A stretch of DNA of 64,000 nucleotides from Kaistia geumhonensis (GTDB taxonomy: Bacteria; Pseudomonadota; Alphaproteobacteria; Rhizobiales; Kaistiaceae). Shown here in pieces: positions 25,593 to 33,477 of the stretch. Within the stretch, counting starts at the first letter, position 1. Every line of letters begins with the position of its first letter. A program made the position numbers and the translations under genes. The notes under the pieces are model-generated. The model was given only the letters and a program-made list of their open reading frames with translations. It made no database searches and was not told where the DNA came from. Where the stretch lies: contig NZ_JAUSWJ010000001.1 in assembly GCF_030815145.1 (NCBI RefSeq), positions 2,108,001-2,172,000 on the forward strand, written 5' to 3'.

Positions 25593-25684
25593 GGACCGGA
25601 AGTCCGGGAAACTTTCCCTGTCATACGACCCGCGGCGCGGATCGCCAAGTCTTTCAGCAGCAAGGCCTGTCGCCGGGATTGGCG

Positions 25685-26950
25685 TCAGCGGACCAAGATA
25701 GCCCGGAAATCGTTGACATTCGTCCGCGTCGGGCCGGTCACCACGAGGCTGCCGAGGCGCGAGAAGAACCCATAGCCGTCATTGTCGGCGAGATGAGCGG
25801 CCGGATCGAGGCCGGCGGCCCGCGCCTCGGCGATAATGGAAGACGAGAACCACGCCCCTGCATTGTCCTCCGAGCCGTCGATGCCGTCCGTGTCGCAGGC
25901 GATGGCGGCAACGCCCGCCACCCCGCCGATCACCGTCGCCAGCGCCAGCAGGAACTCGGCATTGCGGCCGCCACGACCCTTGCCGCGCACCGTCACCGTG
26001 GTCTCGCCGCCGGAAAGGATCACGCCCGGCCGCGCCACGGGCTCGCCATGCGCCGCCGCATAGAGCGCCATGGCGCCGAGCACCCGCGCCACCTCGCGCG
26101 CCTCGCCCTCGATCGCGTCGCCGAGCACCAGCGGCACGAGGCCCATGCCGCGTGCCGCGTCGGCCGCCGCATCCAGCGCCATTTTCGGCGTCGCAAGCAT
26201 GACGACCGGTCCGCCGGCGCCTGCCGAAACCTGGTTCGCCCGGATGGCGTCGGCGATGCGCGGCTCGATCGCGATCCCGTATTCGGCGAGGATCGCCAGC
26301 GCGCCCTCGGCGTCGGAGGTCTCGGGAATGGTCGGCCCGGAGCCGATGGCGCCCGGATCGTCGCCCGGCACGTCGGAGATGAGAAAAGTGATCGTGCGCG
26401 CCGGCGCCGCCGCGGCCGCAAGGCGGCCGCCCTTGATGGCGGAGAGCGACTTGCGCACGCGGTTCATGGCGCCGATCGGCGCGCCGCTCTTCAACAGCGC
26501 GCGGTTGATCGCCTGCTTGTCGGCCAGCGTGACCCCGGCAGCCGGCAACGCCATCAACGCCGAGGCGCCGCCAGACATCAGGAACACGACGAGATCGTCC
26601 GGGCCCGCCTCGCGGGCCATTGCGAGGATCCGCTCCGAAGCCACGACACCGGCCGCGTCCGGCACCGGATGCGACGCCTCGACGACCTCGACGAAGCGGG
26701 TCGGCTCCAGGTGGCCGTAGCGCGTGACGACGAGCCCTTCCGGAGGGGCATGGCCCGCCGCGATCCAGGCACGCTCGAAGGCGGCGGCCATGCGCGCCGC
26801 GCCCTTGCCGCCGCCGAGCACGATGGTCCTGCCCTTCGGCGGCTCCGGCAGGTGGGCGTCGAAGCGGCCGTCCGGCAGCGCCGCGCCGAGCGCGGCATTG
26901 AACAGCGCGGCGAGGACGCCGTGATCGTCGAGTTCGGAATGATGCGGCAT
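25685..26950 (-). CDS. Glycerate 2-kinase (MOFRL/DUF4147 family)
   Basis: A 421-residue enzyme of the GckA/TtuD class, which phosphorylates D-glycerate to 2-phosphoglycerate with ATP. The N-terminal domain has the nucleotide-binding loop IVLGGGKGAARMAAAFE and FLMSGGASALMALPAAGVTL. The C-terminal MOFRL domain has GVILSGGETTVTVRGKGRGG followed by RNAEFLLALA, and ACDTDGIDGSEDNAGAW. Older annotation as hydroxypyruvate reductase for this family is misleading. It is followed after 11 bases by the SDR gene at 26962... read in the opposite order of transcription, the SDR gene is first and the kinase second, consistent with a short sugar-acid operon. Confidence 0.9.
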   Translation of the reverse strand: MPHHSELDDHGVLAALFNAALGAALPDGRFDAHLPEPPKGRTIVLGGGKGAARMAAAFERAWIAAGHAPPEGLVVTRYGHLEPTRFVEVVEASHPVPDAAGVVASERILAMAREAGPDDLVVFLMSGGASALMALPAAGVTLADKQAINRALLKSGAPIGAMNRVRKSLSAIKGGRLAAAAAPARTITFLISDVPGDDPGAIGSGPTIPETSDAEGALAILAEYGIAIEPRIADAIRANQVSAGAGGPVVMLATPKMALDAAADAARGMGLVPLVLGDAIEGEAREVARVLGAMALYAAAHGEPVARPGVILSGGETTVTVRGKGRGGRNAEFLLALATVIGGVAGVAAIACDTDGIDGSEDNAGAWFSSSIIAEARAAGLDPAAHLADNDGYGFFSRLGSLVVTGPTRTNVNDFRAILVR

Positions 26951-26961
26951 GGCGGAAGGGC

Positions 26962-27747
26962 TCAGTCGCGGACGCCGAGCACGTAGCTCTGTTCCTGGTC
27001 GATCAGCGATCCGGTCATGGGGATCGACATGTCGCTCAAGAGGAACAGCGCCAGGCGGGCGACATCCTCCGGCTTGATGAGGCGGCCCCAGGGCTGCCCT
27101 GCCTCGGCCTCGGCGAGCCAGCCTTCGCCCTTGCCGAGCCGGACCGCCTGCATCTCGCGCTCGCCGGGCGTATCGGCCCAGCCGAGCAGGATGCCGTTGA
27201 TCCGCACCCGGTCGAAGCGATGAGTATAGGCGGCGTTCTTGGTCAGCGTCGCCAGCGCCGACTTGCTGGCGGCATAGATCCCGAGATCCGGCGTGCCGCC
27301 ATGCACATTGACCGAGAGGATGTTCACGATCGAGCCATGGGCGCGGCGGCCCTTGAGATGCCGGATCAGCTCCTGCATCAGCATCGCCGGCGCGCGCGTG
27401 TTCACCGCGAACATGCGGTCGAAGAAATCGATATCCGCCTCGGCGACGGAGCCGCGATCGGTGAGCGCTGCGGCGTTGACCAGCGAATCGAGCCGGCCGA
27501 AGCGATCGAGCGTCGCCTGGACGATCGAGGCGGGCGCATCCGGATCGTCGAGCGCCGCGTCGACGAAACCGGCCTCGACGCCGAGCGCCTCAAGTTCTTC
27601 CGCGGCCTCCGCGCCGCGCCTGATATTGCGGCCGGTGATCATGACGCCTTCCGCGCCGGATCGCGCCGCTTCCATCGCGATCGCGCGACCGACGCCCTGC
27701 GTGCCGCCCGTCACCAGCAGCACCTTCCCCTCGACGCCGACATACAT
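26962..27747 (-). CDS. Short-chain dehydrogenase/reductase
   Basis: A 261-residue SDR with the cofactor loop VTGGTQGVGRAIA, the structural motif LVNAAAL (in place of NNAG), a catalytic serine region IVNILSVNVHGG, and YAASKSALATL with the YxxxK pair. The ATG at 27747 is preceded by GGGGAGG at a good distance; a GTG three codons upstream is too close to it. The substrate is probably a sugar or sugar acid, inferred only from the glycerate kinase gene directly downstream. Confidence 0.85.
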   Translation of the reverse strand: MYVGVEGKVLLVTGGTQGVGRAIAMEAARSGAEGVMITGRNIRRGAEAAEELEALGVEAGFVDAALDDPDAPASIVQATLDRFGRLDSLVNAAALTDRGSVAEADIDFFDRMFAVNTRAPAMLMQELIRHLKGRRAHGSIVNILSVNVHGGTPDLGIYAASKSALATLTKNAAYTHRFDRVRINGILLGWADTPGEREMQAVRLGKGEGWLAEAEAGQPWGRLIKPEDVARLALFLLSDMSIPMTGSLIDQEQSYVLGVRD

Positions 27748-27850
27748 GAAGATCACCCTCCCCGGATCGCTTCGTCCGCCTTAGGAGCATGGACCACGCG
27801 ATCCGGCAAGAGCAAGCCGGCGGAGCCGGAAAGGGAAAGGGCGCGCGGCC

Positions 27851-28639
27851 ATGGATCGGGAGCGGGCGGCCGCTGTTCTCGCGGATCGTCGGATCGCCGG
27901 CGCGGTCGTGACTGCGCTGCCGGCAGCCTTGCGCCCCCGGGACACCGCCGACGCGGCGGCGATCCGCGACAGCGTCCACGGGCTGCTCGCCTCCTCGCGC
28001 TTCGGCCGCCGTGTCGGCTGGAAGATCGGCTGCACCACGGCAGTGATGCAGGCCTATCTCGGTATCGGCGAACCCTGCGCCGCCGGTCTTTTCGAGGGGA
28101 CGCGCCACCGGTCGCCGGCGGTGCTGCGCGCGGGCGACTTCCGCCGCATCGGCGTCGAATGCGAGATCGCGATCCGCCTCGCGGCGCCGCTCGATGCGCG
28201 CGGCGCTCCGCTCTCGCGGGACGACGTCGCTGCGGCCGTGGGAGGAGCGGCGGCGGCGATCGAGATCGTCGACGACCGCTATGACGACTGGCGCAGCCTT
28301 GGCGCGCCGACGCTGGTCGCCGACGATTTCTTTGCCGCCGGCCATGTGATTGGCCCCGAGGTCGCGGCGGCCGAACTCGGAGACCTCGCCGCGAGCACCG
28401 GCGTCACGTTCGTCAACGGCGGCGAGGTCGGCCGCGGCAGCGGCGCCGACGTCCTTGGCCACCCCTTCGAAGCCGTCCGCTGGCTGGCGAGCCATCTCGC
28501 GACGCTGGACCGCCGGCTCGAGGCCGGCGAGACCGTGCTCACCGGAAGCCTTGTCGAGACGCGCTGGCTGAAAGCCGGTGACCACGCGCGGATCGCCATC
28601 GAGGGATTGGGCGAAGTGACCTTGCGGGTGGAGGCTTGA
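27851..28639 (+). CDS. MhpD-like 2-keto-4-pentenoate hydratase / FAA-hydrolase-family enzyme
   Basis: A 262-residue enzyme of the fumarylacetoacetate-hydrolase fold. Diagnostic stretches are RRVGWKIGCTTAVMQAYLGI, EPCAAGLFEG, IGVECEIAIRLAAPL with the metal-binding ExE pair, and IEIVDDRYDDW. Family members hydrate 2-hydroxypentadienoate or decarboxylate oxalocrotonate in meta-cleavage pathways. No other meta-cleavage gene is nearby, so the substrate is open. It runs divergently from the SDR gene, and its stop lies 4 bases from the convergent dcd stop. Confidence 0.85.
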   Translation: MDRERAAAVLADRRIAGAVVTALPAALRPRDTADAAAIRDSVHGLLASSRFGRRVGWKIGCTTAVMQAYLGIGEPCAAGLFEGTRHRSPAVLRAGDFRRIGVECEIAIRLAAPLDARGAPLSRDDVAAAVGGAAAAIEIVDDRYDDWRSLGAPTLVADDFFAAGHVIGPEVAAAELGDLAASTGVTFVNGGEVGRGSGADVLGHPFEAVRWLASHLATLDRRLEAGETVLTGSLVETRWLKAGDHARIAIEGLGEVTLRVEA

Positions 28640-28643
28640 GGCC

Positions 28644-29735
28644 TCAGGGCGCGCGGAAATGCTTGGAGAGCTTCAGGCCCTGCGCCTGGTAGTTGGAGCC
28701 GAGGCCGGCGCCGTAGAGCACTGCCGGGCGCTCCGACATCGTCTCGTAGACGAGACGGCCAACGGTCTGGCCATGCTCGAGGATGAAGGGAACCTCGTGG
28801 CTGCGCACCTCGAGCACCGCGCGGCTGCCGGCGCCGCCGGCGGCCGAGTGGCCGAAACCGGGATCGAAGAAGCCGGCATAGTGGACGCGGAATTCGCCGA
28901 CGAGCGGATCGAAGGCGACCATCTCGGCGGCGTGATCCGGCGGCACATGCACCGCCTCGCGCGAGACGAGGATGTAGAACTGGTCCGGGTCGAGGATCAG
29001 CTCGGCACGGCCGCGCCGGGCGATCGGCTCCCAGAAATCGAGCACGTCGAGCGCTGCGCGCTGGTCGACATCGATGACGTCGGTATGGCGCTTCGCACGG
29101 TAGCCGACGATGGCGTCGCGGCCTTCGAGATCGATCGACAGCAGCAGGCCGTTGGCGATCGCCGCCTCGTCGTCGGCGAGCGGCGCGCTGCGATGAAGCT
29201 CGCGCAGGAGCTCGTCGGACAGCCGCGTGTCGCCACGACGGAAGCGGATCTGCGACAGGCGCGAGCCGGTGCGGGCGAGGATCGGGAAGGTGCGCGGCGA
29301 GACTTCGAGGTAGAGCGGTCCGCGATAGCCGGCCGGGATGGTGTCGAAGGCGCGCGCCCGGTCGGTGATGAGGCGGGTGAAGATGTCGAGCCGGCCGGTC
29401 GAGGATTTCGGATTGGCCGAGGCCTCGATGGTCGGCGGCAGATCGAGGGCTTCGAGCAGCGGCACGATATAGACGCAGCCCGTCTCCAGCACCGCGCCCT
29501 GGGTGAGGTCGATCTCGTGCAGCCGCAGCGCGCCGATGCGCTCGGCAACGGTGGTGGCGGGACCCGGCAGGAAGCTGGCGCGGACGCGGTAGGCGACGGT
29601 GCCGAGGCGCAGGTCGAGGCTCGCCGGCTGGACCTGGTCGTGATCGAAGGGCGTCTCCGCGCGGATCCAGCCGCCGTCATAGGCGGCGCGGATCTGCCTG
29701 TCCGAAAGGATGCCGCGTTCGATGTCCACCGTCAT
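28644..29735 (-). CDS. dcd: dCTP deaminase, long (double-domain) form
   Basis: A 363-residue protein that converts dCTP to dUTP for thymidylate synthesis. It begins MTVDIERGILSDRQIRAAYD and shows two related trimeric-dUTPase-like halves: VQPASLDLRLGTVAYRVRAS with SANPKSSTGRLDIFTRLI, then EMVAFDPLVGEFRVHYAGFF with DPGFGHSAAGGAGSRAVLEV. This doubled form is usual in Hyphomicrobiales. The ATG at 29735 is the conventional start; the longer frame upstream would read antisense to the metZ promoter. Confidence 0.9.
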   Translation of the reverse strand: MTVDIERGILSDRQIRAAYDGGWIRAETPFDHDQVQPASLDLRLGTVAYRVRASFLPGPATTVAERIGALRLHEIDLTQGAVLETGCVYIVPLLEALDLPPTIEASANPKSSTGRLDIFTRLITDRARAFDTIPAGYRGPLYLEVSPRTFPILARTGSRLSQIRFRRGDTRLSDELLRELHRSAPLADDEAAIANGLLLSIDLEGRDAIVGYRAKRHTDVIDVDQRAALDVLDFWEPIARRGRAELILDPDQFYILVSREAVHVPPDHAAEMVAFDPLVGEFRVHYAGFFDPGFGHSAAGGAGSRAVLEVRSHEVPFILEHGQTVGRLVYETMSERPAVLYGAGLGSNYQAQGLKLSKHFRAP

Positions 29736-29807
29736 GCCCGTCCCGCCTGCGGCCCAAGCGGGCGCTGCCCGTTCCTTAGCGGACGAGCCGCCGCGCGCCA
29801 AGTTCCA

Positions 29808-29836
29808 TTGACGGGCCGCCCGGCGGGTTCTATCAA
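29808..29836 (+). promoter_or_regulatory. Sigma-70-type promoter of metZ
   Basis: TTGACG (29808-29813), a 17-base spacer, and TATCAA (29831-29836). Transcription would begin about 29843, just before the first base-paired element of the SAM-II riboswitch. This fit supports both calls. Confidence 0.75.
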
Positions 29837-29844
29837 GGCTCATC

Positions 29845-29902
29845 CACGTGGTCCTTTGAGCCGACCGGCTTGCCGCCACGTTAAACAAGGTCGCTAAAAG
29901 GT
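29845..29902 (+). promoter_or_regulatory. SAM-II riboswitch
   Basis: CGTGGTCCTTTGAGCCGACC, then GGCTTGCCGCCACGTTAAA, then CAAGGTCGCTAAAAGG, match the SAM-II consensus: the P1 helix CGTGG/CCACG, the TTTGA loop strand, and the CTAAAAGG pseudoknot strand. It sits 75 bases upstream of the metZ start. SAM binding closes the pseudoknot and lowers expression of the methionine-synthesis gene. A GC hairpin with CTTTT after it (29906-29936) may add a termination step. Confidence 0.93.
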
Positions 29903-29977
29903 CGGACGCGGGTCGCCCCCGCACCCGATCTTTTGCGCCCGGCCGTGAGGTCGGGTTTATCGTATCGGGATCTTCTC

Positions 29978-31171
29978 ATGTCGGACACGCCCAAGCCCCG
30001 CCGCCGCCCCGCCACCGAACTCGTGCATGGCGGAACGCTCCGCTCGCAGTTCGGCGAGATGTCGGAGGCGATGTTCCTGACGCAGGGCTTCGCCTATGAC
30101 GACGCCGAGGCGGCCGAGGCGCGGTTCAAGGGTGAATCCCCCGGCTTCATCTATTCGCGCTTCTCCAATCCGACCGTCTTCATGTTCGAGGAGCGGATGC
30201 GCCTCCTCGAAGGCGCCGCGGCGGCGCGGGCCACCGCGAGCGGCATGGCCGCCGTCACCGCCTCGCTGGTCTCGATGCTGAAGGCGGGCGATCATGTCGT
30301 CGCCGCCAAGGCGCTGTTCTCGTCCTGCCTCTATGTCGTCGAGGATCTCCTGCCGCGCTTCGGCGTCGCGTCGACGCTGGTCGACGGCACCGATCTCGAC
30401 CAGTGGCGCAACGCGGTCCGGCCGAACACCAGGGCCTTCTTCCTGGAAAGCCCGACCAATCCGACGCTGGAGGTGATCGACATCGCGGCCGTCGCCGAGA
30501 TCGCGCATGCGGCGGGTGCGAGGCTCATCGTCGACAACGTCTTCGCCACCGCCATCCTGCAATCGCCGATCGAACTCGGCGCCGACGTCGTCGTCTATTC
30601 GGCGACCAAGCATATCGACGGCCAGGGCCGCGTGCTCGGCGGTATCATCCTTTCGGCCGATGAAGCCTATGTCACCGATCACCTGCACAATTTCCTGCGC
30701 CAGACCGGGCCGAGCCTTTCGCCCTTCAACGCCTGGGTGCTGCTGAAGGGGCTGGAGACGCTGGAAATCCGCGTACAGCGCCAGACGGCGACGGCGGCGC
30801 GCGTCGCCGACGCCATCGCGACGCATCCCAAGGTCTCGAAGCTCATCTATCCCGGCCGGCCCGACCATCCGCAGGCGGCGGTCATCGCGCGGCAGATGAA
30901 GGGTGGCTCGACGCTGATCGCCTTCGAGGTCGAGGGCGGCAAGGAGGCGGCGTTCCGCGTCGCGGGGGCGCTCGATATCGTCAAGATCTCCAACAATCTC
31001 GGCGATGCGAAGAGCCTCATCACCCATCCCTCGACGACGACGCACCAGCGCCTCTCCGAGGAGCAGAGGCTCGGCTTCGGCATCACGCAGGGGATGCTGC
31101 GGCTTTCGATCGGCCTCGAGGATCCGGACGACCTGATCGAGGACCTGACGCAGGCGCTTGACAAGGCCTGA
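29978..31171 (+). CDS. metZ: O-succinylhomoserine sulfhydrylase
   Basis: A 397-residue PLP enzyme making homocysteine from O-succinylhomoserine and sulfide, the direct-sulfhydrylation step of methionine synthesis. Features: TELVHGGTLRSQFGEMSEAM, the tetramer/PLP-phosphate region FIYSRFSNPTVFMFEERM, NPTLEVIDIAAVAEIAH, and the Schiff-base lysine in VYSATKHIDGQGRVLGG. The C-terminal LITHPSTTTHQRLSEEQRL is typical of the Cys/Met-metabolism family. The ATG at 29978 follows CGGGAT. The SAM-II riboswitch upstream is the usual arrangement in alphaproteobacteria. Confidence 0.95.
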   Translation: MSDTPKPRRRPATELVHGGTLRSQFGEMSEAMFLTQGFAYDDAEAAEARFKGESPGFIYSRFSNPTVFMFEERMRLLEGAAAARATASGMAAVTASLVSMLKAGDHVVAAKALFSSCLYVVEDLLPRFGVASTLVDGTDLDQWRNAVRPNTRAFFLESPTNPTLEVIDIAAVAEIAHAAGARLIVDNVFATAILQSPIELGADVVVYSATKHIDGQGRVLGGIILSADEAYVTDHLHNFLRQTGPSLSPFNAWVLLKGLETLEIRVQRQTATAARVADAIATHPKVSKLIYPGRPDHPQAAVIARQMKGGSTLIAFEVEGGKEAAFRVAGALDIVKISNNLGDAKSLITHPSTTTHQRLSEEQRLGFGITQGMLRLSIGLEDPDDLIEDLTQALDKA

Positions 31172-31193
31172 GGCGAGAGGCCGGCGGCTGGAC

Positions 31194-31913
31194 ATGACCT
31201 TTTCGTCTCCCCGCAATATGATGGGGCTCTCGCAAACACCGGCGGGGGCCACCATCAGGAAAGCGTCTCTCCTTATCGCGATCGTTCTGCTACCGGCCTG
31301 CGGGGCGCATGCCGACGAACTCGGCACCGTCGTGAGACCCAGCGGAAGGATTGCTGACGGCGCGACAGTCTTCGGCATCGAGGCCAGCCCGTCCTTCTAT
31401 GCCGCGACGACGAGCAGCCACACCGCCGGCACCTACGACGACAGCTCGCTCTCGATCTATGTGACGCGGAGCTTCGGCCACGGCGTCTTCGTCGGGGGCA
31501 ATCTGGAGGCGGACCTGCGTCCCGACAAGGACGACCAGTATTATGTCGAGGCGAACCTCGGCTACAGCTTCGATTTCGGCCGCTTCAGCTTCACCCCGTC
31601 GGTGCTGCTCGGTGACACCTGGGGCGGAACAGGGTTCGGCGCCAATGGCAACAGCTCGGCCTTCTACTACGCCCTCTACGCCGACGCCGCGATCAGGCTC
31701 GACGAGCACTGGACCTTCAACGCGCTGTCGCTGCGATACCGCAACGCCTTCGACTACACGTGGATCACGCCCGAGATCGGGAGTGGCTTCAGCTACAAGC
31801 TGGCCAGCGGAACAAGCCTCTACGGCTCTGCCGGCTACAGCTGGAAGGACACCGGCGAGGGCATGCATCCCGATACGATGAGCCTCGCTTTCGGCATCAG
31901 GCAGTCCCTCTGA
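31194..31913 (+). CDS. Secreted, probably outer-membrane beta-barrel, hypothetical protein
   Basis: About 239 residues. A signal peptide (IRKASLLIAIVLLPACGAHA) is followed by alternating hydrophobic/aromatic strands such as LSIYVTRSFGHGVFVGGNLE, YVEANLGYSFDFGRFSF and WTFNALSLRYRNAFDYTW, a pattern of a small (about eight-strand) beta-barrel. The sequence LLPACGA could be read as a lipobox, but the following ADEL also allows ordinary signal-peptidase cleavage. The start is uncertain: ATG codons at 31194, 31218 and 31221 are in frame. It follows metZ by 22 bases and may be read through from it. Confidence 0.6.
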   Translation: MTFSSPRNMMGLSQTPAGATIRKASLLIAIVLLPACGAHADELGTVVRPSGRIADGATVFGIEASPSFYAATTSSHTAGTYDDSSLSIYVTRSFGHGVFVGGNLEADLRPDKDDQYYVEANLGYSFDFGRFSFTPSVLLGDTWGGTGFGANGNSSAFYYALYADAAIRLDEHWTFNALSLRYRNAFDYTWITPEIGSGFSYKLASGTSLYGSAGYSWKDTGEGMHPDTMSLAFGIRQSL

Positions 31914-31932
31914 CATTCGCCGCGCGCGATGC

Positions 31933-31973
31933 TTGATCGGGATCAATGTGGGACCGGCCGGCGACGGTAGCTT
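31933..31973 (+). promoter_or_regulatory. FNR/FixK-type box with a matching -10 element upstream of hemA
   Basis: TTGAT-CGGG-ATCAA (31933-31946) is a perfect FNR-family site. A -10-like TAGCTT lies at 31968-31973, which would place a start near 31981. The box is then centred at about -41.5, the standard position for FNR-type activation. hemA begins at 32139, giving a leader of about 160 bases. FnrL/FixK control of hemA is established in other alphaproteobacteria. Confidence 0.72.
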
Positions 31974-32032
31974 CTGATCAGCCCTGCGGCCGGAACCCAT
32001 GCGCTGAATTGCGCCATGGCCACGCGCGGCGG

Positions 32033-32107
32033 GTAACGCTAGTTACGCGAAAGTGAATGCTGACGCCGGCCGCCCCCGTTGGACAGGCTCGACGCCCTCC
32101 GTTAGTT
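32033..32107 (+). promoter_or_regulatory. Second hemA promoter region with a perfect dyad
   Basis: GTAAC-GCTA-GTTAC (32033-32046) is a perfect inverted repeat of unknown meaning. Downstream, TTGGAC (32079-32084), 17 bases, and TTAGTT (32102-32107) form a plausible housekeeping promoter with a start about 25 bases before hemA. The two-promoter layout (oxygen-responsive and constitutive) is common for hemA. The dyad could be an operator. Confidence 0.45.
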
Positions 32108-32138
32108 TGCAATCGTTCCAGGTCAGCAGGCCGAGTTG

Positions 32139-33419
32139 ATGGATTACCAGTCATACTTCCAGGACGCGATCGAAGCCCTCCACCGCGAGAAGCGCTATCG
32201 CGTCTTCGCCGATCTCGAGCGCATCGTCGGCCGCTTCCCGCATGCGCTGTGGCGCTCCGAGCGCGGCGCCCGCGAGATCACCGTCTGGTGCTCCAACGAC
32301 TATCTCGGCATGGGCCAGCATCCCGATGTGATCGGCGCCATGGTCGCGGCGGCGCAGGGCGTCGGCGCCGGTGCCGGTGGCACCCGCAACATCTCGGGCA
32401 CCACGCATCCGCTGGTCGAGCTGGAGCATGAGCTCGCCGACCTGCATGGCAAGGAAGCGGCGCTCGTCTTCACCTCCGGCTTCGTCTCCAACGAAGCGGC
32501 GATCTCGACGCTGGCGCGCCTGCTGCCCGACTGCGTCATCTTCTCCGACGAGCTCAACCATGCCTCGATGATCGAGGGCGTGCGGCGCTCGGGCGCCCAG
32601 AAGAAGATCTTCCGCCACAACGATATCGGCCATCTCGAGGAGCTCCTGAAGGAGACCGCGCCCGGCCGTGCCAAGCTCATCGTCTTCGAGAGCGTCTATT
32701 CGATGGACGGCGACGTGGCTCCGATCGGCGCGATCTGCGATCTCGCCGAGAAGTATGGCGCGATGACCTATATCGACGAGGTCCATGCCGTCGGCATGTA
32801 TGGTCCGCGTGGCGCCGGCATTGCCGAGCGCGACGGCGTCATGGACCGGATCGACGTCATCGAGGGCACGCTCGCCAAGGCTTTCGGCGCGCTCGGCGGC
32901 TATATCGCGGCCAGCCGCGCCGTCGTCGACGCCGTTCGCTCCTATGCGCCGGGCTTCATCTTCACGACGGCGCTGCCGCCGGCGGTTGCCGCCGCCGCGA
33001 CCGCCTCGATCCGCCATCTCAAGGCCTCGCAGACCGAGCGCTCGCTGCAGCATCATTATGCGCAGCGCACCAAGTCGGTGCTGATCCATGCCGGCCTGCC
33101 GGTCATGCCGTCGGAAACGCATATCGTGCCGCTCTTCGTCGGCAATCCGGACCTTTGCAAGAAGGCCTCGGACATGCTGCTGGAGGAGCACGGCATCTAT
33201 ATCCAGCCGATCAACTACCCGACCGTGCCGCGTGGCACGGAGCGGCTGCGCATCACGCCGACGCCGCTGCATGACGAGGCGCTGATCCTCGGCCTCCGCG
33301 ATGCGCTGGTCGATGTCTGGCGCCGGCTGTGGCTGCCGCTCGGCAAGACGCCGACGCTGAATGCGAGCACGGCCATGCCGGGCGTGGAGCGCCTCGCGGT
33401 GTCGGCCTCGGGCGGCTGA
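32139..33419 (+). CDS. hemA: 5-aminolevulinate synthase (C4 pathway)
   Basis: A 426-residue PLP enzyme condensing glycine with succinyl-CoA, the first step of haem synthesis in alphaproteobacteria. It opens [20 protein letters not shown] and has [52 protein letters not shown], the PLP-contacting [20 protein letters not shown], and the Schiff-base lysine in [16 protein letters not shown] start at the ATG at 32139; the frame also has a TTG one codon earlier. It ends in a clear intrinsic terminator and is transcribed alone. Confidence 0.96.
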   Translation: MDYQSYFQDAIEALHREKRYRVFADLERIVGRFPHALWRSERGAREITVWCSNDYLGMGQHPDVIGAMVAAAQGVGAGAGGTRNISGTTHPLVELEHELADLHGKEAALVFTSGFVSNEAAISTLARLLPDCVIFSDELNHASMIEGVRRSGAQKKIFRHNDIGHLEELLKETAPGRAKLIVFESVYSMDGDVAPIGAICDLAEKYGAMTYIDEVHAVGMYGPRGAGIAERDGVMDRIDVIEGTLAKAFGALGGYIAASRAVVDAVRSYAPGFIFTTALPPAVAAAATASIRHLKASQTERSLQHHYAQRTKSVLIHAGLPVMPSETHIVPLFVGNPDLCKKASDMLLEEHGIYIQPINYPTVPRGTERLRITPTPLHDEALILGLRDALVDVWRRLWLPLGKTPTLNASTAMPGVERLAVSASGG

Positions 33420-33450
33420 CGCCCTCTCGTAAATTTCGGAACGGTCGATA

Positions 33451-33476
33451 CGGGCTGCCCTCGGGCGGCCCGTTTT
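33451..33476 (+). terminator. Intrinsic terminator after hemA
   Basis: CGGGCTGCCC-TC-GGGCGGCCCG followed by TTTT: a 10-base-pair stem with one G-T pair and a T run. It begins 32 bases after the hemA stop and ends at the stop codon of the convergent aminotransferase gene. Confidence 0.85.
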
Positions 33477-33477
33477 G

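Noticed and set aside
28637-28646. TGAGGCCTCA palindrome joining two convergent stop codons
   Set aside because: Any pair of convergent TGA stops four bases apart around GGCC gives this; no T tract or other signal.
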